From Lachnospiraceae bacterium (GTDB lineage Bacteria > Bacillota_A > Clostridia > Lachnospirales > Lachnospiraceae), in assembly GCA_016291475.1 (NCBI GenBank), contig JAEEXJ010000102.1:1-10757 (forward strand): a DNA stretch of 10,757 nt. The letters run 5' to 3'. Positions 5,803 to 10,757 of this stretch are shown here, piece after piece. The notes beneath the pieces were generated by a model. That model ran no database searches and was not told where the DNA came from. It worked only from the letters and a program-made list of their open reading frames with translations. The position numbers and the translations under genes were made by a program. Each line of letters begins with the position of its first letter. Position 1 is the stretch's first letter.

Positions 5803-5870
5803 GGATTGTTCTTTTTGGGATACATGTGATAGAGTAAAGTAAATCAGTACTTTTAAGGAGATACCAAGCT

Positions 5871-7061
5871 ATGCTCAAGGGCAAAAATATCGTACTAGGA
5901 GTAACAGGCGGAATTGCCTGTTATAAAGCGTGTGAACTGGCATCACTGCTGGTAAAACAGCATGCGGATGTTCAGGTCATCATGACTGAAAATGCAACCA
6001 AATTTGTAACTCCCATAACATTTGAGCAGCTTACGGGAAATAAAGCGCTTACCGATACTTTCGACAGAAATTTCGTCCACAGCGTCGAGCATATTTCGGT
6101 TGCGGATAAAGCGGATATGGTCATTATCGCCCCCGCTACCGCAAATATCATCGCAAAGCTGGCACACGGGATTGCAGATGACATGCTGACCACCACGGTT
6201 CTTGCATGCAGATGCCCCAAAGCCATAGCTCCTTCCATGAACACCGCGATGCTGGAAAACCCCGTAACTCAGGATAATATAGAAACTCTCCGTCATTACG
6301 GATGGGAGATAATAGAGCCCGACAGCGGAAGGCTTGCATGCGGTGCCGTTGGAAAAGGAAAACTTCCCGCGCCCGAAAGACTTCTCGAAGCGGTTCTTCA
6401 TACCGCAGCTCATGAGAAAGATATGACAGGAAAGAAGGTCTTGGTAACCGCAGGCCCCACAAGAGAAGCTCTCGATCCCGTAAGATACCTGACCAATCAT
6501 TCTACCGGCAAGATGGGATACGCCATCGCAAAGGCCGCATCAAGAAGAGGTGCAGAGGTTGTGCTCGTATCCGGTAAAACAGATCTTCCCGCACCCGCGT
6601 ATGTAAAAGTGGTGGATATCACCTCTGCACAGGATATGTATGATGCGGTAATAGCTGAAGCCGGCAATTCAGACATCATCATCAAAGCCGCAGCGGTTGC
6701 GGATTACAGACCATCAACCGTAGCAGACAACAAGATCAAGAAGACGGACGGTGACATGTCCATCCCTCTTGAGCGCACCACCGATATATTAAAGACCCTC
6801 GGGGAAAACAAAAAAGAAGGTCAGTTCCTCTGCGGATTCTCAATGGAAACAGAGAACATGATCGAAAACAGCAAGGCAAAGCTGGCCAAGAAAAATCTGG
6901 ACATGATCGCAGCAAATAACGTAAAGGTTGAGGGTGCAGGATTCGGCGTAGATACCAACATCCTTACCCTTATTACAGCAGACGATCAGAAGGAACTTCC
7001 CATGATGAGCAAAGATCAGGCAGCGGATGCACTTCTTGATGAGATAATAGCGAAAATATGA
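5871..7061 (+). CDS. coaBC: Bifunctional phosphopantothenate-cysteine ligase / phosphopantothenoylcysteine decarboxylase
   Basis: A 396-residue fusion enzyme that couples 4'-phosphopantothenate to cysteine (CoaB) and decarboxylates the product to 4'-phosphopantetheine (CoaC). The N-terminal flavoprotein half (about 1-180) has GVTGGIACYK (10-19), catalytic H74 in SVEH, PATANIIAKLAHG (88-100), the PSMNTAM motif (121-127) and the clamp with active cysteine C157 in RLACG. The C-terminal half (186-396) has TAGPTREALDPVRYLTNHST (193-212; N209), AAAVADYRP (273-281) and NKIKK (287-291), matching the CTP-dependent ligase. The ribosome binding site AAGGAG is at 5855-5860. It is transcribed divergently from panT-coaX, so the two operons together cover pantothenate uptake to phosphopantetheine; coaD and coaE are not present. 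A weak promoter (TTGTTC 5806-5811, TAGAGT 5830-5835) is possible. The stop overlaps the kinase start by four bases. Confidence 0.97.
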   Translation: MLKGKNIVLGVTGGIACYKACELASLLVKQHADVQVIMTENATKFVTPITFEQLTGNKALTDTFDRNFVHSVEHISVADKADMVIIAPATANIIAKLAHGIADDMLTTTVLACRCPKAIAPSMNTAMLENPVTQDNIETLRHYGWEIIEPDSGRLACGAVGKGKLPAPERLLEAVLHTAAHEKDMTGKKVLVTAGPTREALDPVRYLTNHSTGKMGYAIAKAASRRGAEVVLVSGKTDLPAPAYVKVVDITSAQDMYDAVIAEAGNSDIIIKAAAVADYRPSTVADNKIKKTDGDMSIPLERTTDILKTLGENKKEGQFLCGFSMETENMIENSKAKLAKKNLDMIAANNVKVEGAGFGVDTNILTLITADDQKELPMMSKDQAADALLDEIIAKI

Positions 7062-8947
7062 AGAATCTGTGGCTGAAATTCAAAAACATCTGGACCTTAC
7101 TTCATAAGGATATTTACGTCGGAGACCTGCGCACACAAAACATGAAAGCTTGTATGTTCGTAGGTATCTTTGTATTTATTGCGTCATGTGTTCTGACGAC
7201 CATGAATATGATCGCGAACAGACATCCGATCACTGTCGCATCCACATCGATCCTGGCACTCAGCGGAATTGTTATAGTCTATTTAATACGCAAGGGTCAT
7301 AAGATGATCCCGACGTATATGATGATCCTGATATGTCTGATAATCTTCACCTACTATGTCTTCAGCGGACAAACCGGCGGAACAACTGCGATGTGGACGA
7401 TCCTTGTTCCTCTCGGTGTCGGATATTTCGGAAAAGCGCTTTACGGAATCTATTGCGGAATATATTTCCAGACCTTACTTGTAGTTCTTTTCTACACACC
7501 TCTCAGATCTTTTTTCACAGATAAGTATGCAAGATTTTTCATGGACAGATTTCCCGTCCTGTATTTCCTGAACCTTGCACTCATGTCGATCTGTCTGGTC
7601 AACTATCACATGTCGGTTCTTAAACTTCTGGATGCTGCCGAAGACCTTCGCAAAGCAAAGGAAGAAGCGGAGAGAGCAAACCGCGGTAAGAGCGATTTCC
7701 TTTCAAACATGTCACACGAGATCAGAACTCCCATTAATGCCGTACTCGGTATGAACGAGATGATCCTTCGTGAAAGCCTCGGTTCGAGCAATCATCTTCC
7801 CGGTACCGAACAGGAAACAAGAAAGAAGTTTGCGGACATCGCAAAGTATTCCGGAAATATCGGAAGTGCCGGAAATAATCTCCTATATCTGATAAACGAC
7901 ATTCTTGATTTTTCAAAGATCGAATCCGGAAAAATGCAGCTTGTCGAATCGGACTACATGTTCAGTTCAGTTTTGAACGACGTAAGTAACATGATCTACT
8001 TCAAGGCCAAGGAAAAGGGACTTAAGTTTGAAGTGGATGTTGATAAAAATATACCCGACGGTCTCCATGGTGATGAGGTTCGTGTTCGTCAGATCATTAC
8101 AAATATCTTGAACAATGCGGTTAAGTATACCAAGGAAGGTTCGGTTCATCTGCGGGTTAAGGGCGAGGAGAACACGCATCTTTCCGCAAATGTATTCAAC
8201 CTGATGATCATTGTTTCGGATACGGGTATAGGTATTAAGGAAGAGGATATCGGAAAACTCTTCAACAAGTTTGAACGTATGGACCTTGATCGTAACTCCA
8301 CGATAGAAGGTACGGGCCTTGGACTTGCGATCACCAAGAATCTCCTTGAGATGATGGGCGGACACATCGATGTACACAGTGTCTATGGCCAGGGTTCGGT
8401 TTTCACCATATTCCTGCCGCAGATCATTGTTTCGAAAGAGCCTGTCGGAGATTTCAGAAGGAAGTTCGACGAAAGCATTGAGGCAATGGAAGAGTATGAG
8501 GAGTCCTTCCGCGCGCCGGATGCACACATCCTGATCGTAGACGATACCAGAATGAACCTGATGGTCGTTCAGGGACTTCTCAAAGATACCGAGCTGAAGA
8601 TCGATACTGCATTAAGCGGAACTGAGGCAATCGAACTTGCGTATAAGAACACTTATGACCTTGTGCTTATGGACCAGAGAATGCCGGCTATGGGCGGAAC
8701 CGAGACCATGCAGCATATCAAGGAAGAGTGTCCTGCCTATAGGGATATTCCTTTTATATGCCTGACTGCGGATGCAATCAGTGGAGCCAAAGAAAGATAT
8801 CTGTCTGAAGGCTTCGACAATTATCTGACCAAGCCCATAGATTACAAGGCCCTTGAGAAGATGCTGATCAAACACCTTCCTCTTGAAAAGGTAGTACTGA
8901 GTCCCAAGAAGATGCAGGAAGTTTTAGCGGGAGAAGATTATGAATAA
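7058..8947 (+). CDS. Membrane hybrid sensor histidine kinase with C-terminal receiver domain
   Basis: A 629-residue inner-membrane signalling protein. Residues about 30-185 hold five or six hydrophobic segments (roughly 32-52, 59-77, 83-103, 110-125, 130-147, 166-184) and no large extracellular loop, so the sensor is probably membrane-embedded and of no type I can name. A coiled linker (187-210) leads to the HisKA domain with phospho-acceptor H220 in SHEIRTP, then the ATPase domain with N box NILNNAVKYT (348-357), G1 DTGIG (388-392) and G2 GTGLGL (418-423). The receiver (about 488-607) is complete: D495-D496, phospho-acceptor D539, T570 and K592. No Hpt domain or DNA-binding output is visible, so phosphotransfer must reach partners elsewhere. 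Its ATG overlaps the coaBC stop (ATGA) and the ribosome binding site is weak, implying translational coupling. Confidence 0.95.
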   Translation: MKNLWLKFKNIWTLLHKDIYVGDLRTQNMKACMFVGIFVFIASCVLTTMNMIANRHPITVASTSILALSGIVIVYLIRKGHKMIPTYMMILICLIIFTYYVFSGQTGGTTAMWTILVPLGVGYFGKALYGIYCGIYFQTLLVVLFYTPLRSFFTDKYARFFMDRFPVLYFLNLALMSICLVNYHMSVLKLLDAAEDLRKAKEEAERANRGKSDFLSNMSHEIRTPINAVLGMNEMILRESLGSSNHLPGTEQETRKKFADIAKYSGNIGSAGNNLLYLINDILDFSKIESGKMQLVESDYMFSSVLNDVSNMIYFKAKEKGLKFEVDVDKNIPDGLHGDEVRVRQIITNILNNAVKYTKEGSVHLRVKGEENTHLSANVFNLMIIVSDTGIGIKEEDIGKLFNKFERMDLDRNSTIEGTGLGLAITKNLLEMMGGHIDVHSVYGQGSVFTIFLPQIIVSKEPVGDFRRKFDESIEAMEEYEESFRAPDAHILIVDDTRMNLMVVQGLLKDTELKIDTALSGTEAIELAYKNTYDLVLMDQRMPAMGGTETMQHIKEECPAYRDIPFICLTADAISGAKERYLSEGFDNYLTKPIDYKALEKMLIKHLPLEKVVLSPKKMQEVLAGEDYE

Positions 8948-9518
8948 TGATCCTAACAGAACACTTAAGATCGTATTGATAACGATAGCCTCTGTTTTCG
9001 GAGGCCTGCTCGCAATCATCGGTTTGGGAATATTAATGATCGTGATGTTATTCCGCGGCGGGGTGAATGCGTTACACGAATATAACGAGAGGCAGGATGA
9101 AGAGGCAAGAGCCAAGACTTTCACCACTTATTATGAGGATGGCGAGATAGTATCCGCCGCGTATTTCTATCATGATACGGATTCGAACGAAGTAGTATGG
9201 GTTGATATTCCCGAAGACCGAGTTGAGGATCTTGTAACTGATCTGAATTCACTGAATATCGACAGAGTCGGTGGGATGAAGGATTACTTCTACGGATGGA
9301 AGGACGGTATCGAACTGACTTACGAAAGCGGAAATTCCATCCAATTTGACGGAGAACAGATAAGATACTATCGTGCCGGCAGCAGTGACTTTGCTCAGCA
9401 AATATATATGTATTTTGAGGAAGGCGATGAGGCTTTCTGGGAGATAGTGAGTGAATATACCGTGGACGGAAGGGAATTGCACAACCCGTTCTGGACTCCG
9501 CCTGTTGAAGATACCTGA
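8940..9518 (+). CDS. Membrane-anchored protein of unknown function
   Basis: I do not recognise this 192-residue protein. A short cytoplasmic N-terminus (MNNDPNRTLK) is followed by one long hydrophobic helix at about 11-38 (IVLITIASVFGGLLAIIGLG and on) and then R39, so it would be held in the membrane. The remaining residues 45-192 are soluble, acidic and rich in aromatic residues (many Y, D and E), probably outside the cell; the tail has NPFWTPPVEDT. There is no lipobox and no catalytic motif that I can see. The start overlaps the end of the kinase gene by 8 bases, with a purine-rich GCGGGAGAAG ribosome binding site just before it. A strong terminator follows the stop. Position suggests a sensor partner or ligand-binding accessory of the kinase, which is inference from gene order alone. 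Confidence 0.75.
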   Translation: MNNDPNRTLKIVLITIASVFGGLLAIIGLGILMIVMLFRGGVNALHEYNERQDEEARAKTFTTYYEDGEIVSAAYFYHDTDSNEVVWVDIPEDRVEDLVTDLNSLNIDRVGGMKDYFYGWKDGIELTYESGNSIQFDGEQIRYYRAGSSDFAQQIYMYFEEGDEAFWEIVSEYTVDGRELHNPFWTPPVEDT

Positions 9519-9527
9519 TGACGATAA

Positions 9528-9573
9528 CGCCTATGGGGATGGACCGAAAGAACCTCTCCATAGGCGATTTTTT
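9528..9573 (+). terminator. Intrinsic terminator after the kinase operon
   Basis: A 12-bp stem, CGCCTATGGGGA (9528-9539) with TCTCCATAGGCG (9555-9566), contains one G-T pair and closes a 15-base loop. It is followed by A and six T residues (9568-9573). It starts 10 bases after the stop at 9518 and would end transcription of coaBC, the kinase and the membrane protein. Confidence 0.88.
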
Positions 9574-9603
9574 GGCTTAAAATAGGGATTTTGAAATATG
9601 TTG

Positions 9604-9632
9604 TTGCATTATCGGCCGATATAGGCTATATT
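9604..9632 (+). promoter_or_regulatory. Probable promoter of the GH13 gene, with a palindrome in its spacer
   Basis: TTGCAT (9604-9609), a 17-base spacer and TATATT (9627-9632) form a reasonable promoter with a start near 9639 and a leader of about 43 nt. The spacer holds a perfect 12-bp palindrome TATCGGCCGATA (9610-9621), placed where a bound repressor would block RNA polymerase. An alternative pair, TTGACG (9643-9648) with AATAAT (9664-9669), has a 15-base spacer and would put the start inside the ribosome binding site, so it is less likely. Confidence 0.45.
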
Positions 9633-9647
9633 TTTTTTTGTGTTGAC

Positions 9648-9661
9648 GGAAAACGTTTTCC
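9648..9661. promoter_or_regulatory. LacI/CcpA-family operator upstream of the amylase gene
   Basis: GGAAAACGTTTTCC is a perfect 14-bp palindrome with the central CG step typical of LacI-family sites. It resembles the catabolite element core (AAANCGNTTT-like) and maltose-regulator boxes. It lies just downstream of the predicted transcription start and 21 bases before the start codon, fitting repression by blocking elongation. Whether the binding protein is CcpA or a local maltose regulator cannot be told from sequence. Confidence 0.7.
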
Positions 9662-9681
9662 TAAATAATGAGGAGAGAAAT

Positions 9682-10757
9682 ATGGAATTAAGTGCAATTT
9701 ACCACAGAATGTCCGAACAGTACTGCTATCCTCTGGATGATGATAACCTTATCATCAACATTAAGACCGGTTACGACATAGATCACGTATTTCTGATCTA
9801 CGGAGATCCCTATGATGCGGGCATCATGGGCGGAGCAGAGCGCTGGAACGGGAAACGTGAGGAAATTGTTTATAAGAAGAGACTTAAGAATCATATCTGG
9901 TGGACAACCACCGTTAATCCTCTCTACAAGAGATGCAAATACTACTTCGAACTCCACTCGGGCGACGAAGTTATCTTTATGTATGAAGACGGATTCTATA
10001 CCGAGGAGGAGATGAATCAGGAAGGCAAGACCCTTTCCCAGTTCATCATGCCCTGGATGAATCCCGCAGACATTTGCAGCACTCCCGGCTGGGTCAATGA
10101 TACCGTGTGGTATCAGATCTTCCCAGAGAGATTCTGTAACGGTGATAAGAGTCTTGATCCCGAGGGTGTACTTCCCTGGCAGAGCGGCAAAGTTGGAATG
10201 CATGACTACTACGGTGGAGACATAAAAGGTATCAGGGACAGACTTCCATATCTGAAAGAACTCGGAATTACCGGTCTTTATCTGAATCCCATATTTGAAG
10301 CGGACAGTAATCACAAATACAATACTAAGGATTACAAGAAAGTAGATCCTCATTTCGGAACCAACGATGACCTGAAGGCTCTTGTAAAAGAAGCCCATGA
10401 AGCAGGCATCAAGGTAATGCTGGATGCGGTATTTAATCATACCGGTTCCGATCATCCCATGTGGGTAGATGTATTGGAAAAGGGGGAGAAGTCGGAGTAC
10501 GCCGACTGGTACATGGTCAATAAGTGGCCTGTAGAGCAGGGCAGGGATACAAGGGACGGAAGGTATTATTCTTTTGCTTTTGCGGAGTACATGCCCAAAC
10601 TCAATACCAATAACCCGGCCGTTCAGGATTATCTTCTTGATATCATCAGATTCTGGATAGAAGAATTTGATATCGACGGACTCAGATTCGATGTTGGCAA
10701 CGAGATATCTCATTCATTCTTAAAGGCTGTCAGATATATGGCGTATCACATAAAGAA
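9682..10757 (+). CDS. GH13 alpha-amylase family enzyme, neopullulanase/cyclomaltodextrinase type (3' end outside window)
   Basis: The first 358 residues of a glycoside hydrolase that would cleave alpha-glucans or cyclodextrins. Residues 1 to about 125 form an N-terminal beta-rich domain like CBM34 (many aromatics, e.g. HIWWTTTVNPLYKRCKYYF), as in neopullulanases and maltogenic amylases. The catalytic barrel begins near WYQIFPERF (143-151), followed by GGDIKGIRDRLPYLKELGI, region I DAVFNH (248-253), region V MPKLNTNNP (304-312) and region II GLRFDVGNE (333-341) with nucleophile D337. The catalytic acid (region III) and region IV lie beyond the window; members run to about 580 residues. No signal peptide is visible, so it is probably cytoplasmic and acts on imported maltodextrins. 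The ribosome binding site AGGAGAG is at 9671-9677, with a LacI-type operator upstream. Confidence 0.95.
   Translation, partial: MELSAIYHRMSEQYCYPLDDDNLIINIKTGYDIDHVFLIYGDPYDAGIMGGAERWNGKREEIVYKKRLKNHIWWTTTVNPLYKRCKYYFELHSGDEVIFMYEDGFYTEEEMNQEGKTLSQFIMPWMNPADICSTPGWVNDTVWYQIFPERFCNGDKSLDPEGVLPWQSGKVGMHDYYGGDIKGIRDRLPYLKELGITGLYLNPIFEADSNHKYNTKDYKKVDPHFGTNDDLKALVKEAHEAGIKVMLDAVFNHTGSDHPMWVDVLEKGEKSEYADWYMVNKWPVEQGRDTRDGRYYSFAFAEYMPKLNTNNPAVQDYLLDIIRFWIEEFDIDGLRFDVGNEISHSFLKAVRYMAYHIK

Noticed and set aside
5640..5825. Upstream extension of the panT-like frame by 62 codons
   Set aside because: It would run through the TATAAT promoter and leader, while ATG 5639 has a perfect GGAGG at correct spacing and begins a normal S-component N-terminus.
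9688..10713. 341-codon minus-strand open frame opposite the GH13 gene
   Set aside because: The plus strand encodes clear GH13 regions I, II and V over the same bases; the antisense product shows no recognisable domain.

Overview
The window looks like chromosomal DNA from a Gram-positive anaerobe, most likely a Lachnospiraceae member of the Butyrivibrio type. That placement is inferred from moderate GC, strong AGGAGG-type ribosome binding sites, an ECF-type vitamin transporter component next to a type III pantothenate kinase, REP-like GGGGACGCT palindromes and a neopullulanase-type amylase. No rRNA, tRNA, CRISPR array or transposase gene was seen.

Left part (1-1530): a radical SAM/SPASM enzyme with a complete auxiliary-cluster cysteine pattern is followed after 14 bases by a very small reading frame with its own ribosome binding site. 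It encodes a 28-residue peptide with three cysteines and a twice-repeated GCFxxG motif. The pair looks like a minimal RiPP locus (maturase plus precursor) and is the most novel-looking item here. A perfect 20-bp palindromic REP-like element closes this unit.

Second part (1530-4238): a promoter that abuts the palindrome, an 18-bp FadR-like operator and three tightly packed genes form an apparent autoregulated operon: a TetR-family repressor, a short-chain dehydrogenase and an HHxxxDG acyltransferase of the condensation-domain superfamily. It ends in a second copy of the palindrome, here with a perfect 37-bp stem. This copy covers the stop codon of the acyltransferase and touches the stop codon of the convergent gene.

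Third part (4237-7061): a coenzyme A module. On the minus strand a PanT-like pantothenate uptake component and coaX (pantothenate kinase) form an operon with a leader of about 125 nt. Divergently, coaBC makes the bifunctional enzyme for the next two steps. Together they cover pantothenate uptake, phosphorylation, cysteine coupling and decarboxylation. An inverted repeat overlaps the -35 region of the panT promoter in the shared intergenic space.

Fourth part (7058-9573): a membrane hybrid histidine kinase with a C-terminal receiver overlaps the end of coaBC by 4 bases, and a membrane-anchored protein of unknown function overlaps the kinase by 8 bases. A strong intrinsic terminator ends this transcription unit.

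Right end (9574-10757): a promoter with two palindromes, one a LacI/CcpA-like operator, leads into a GH13 neopullulanase/cyclomaltodextrinase-type gene that runs off the window.
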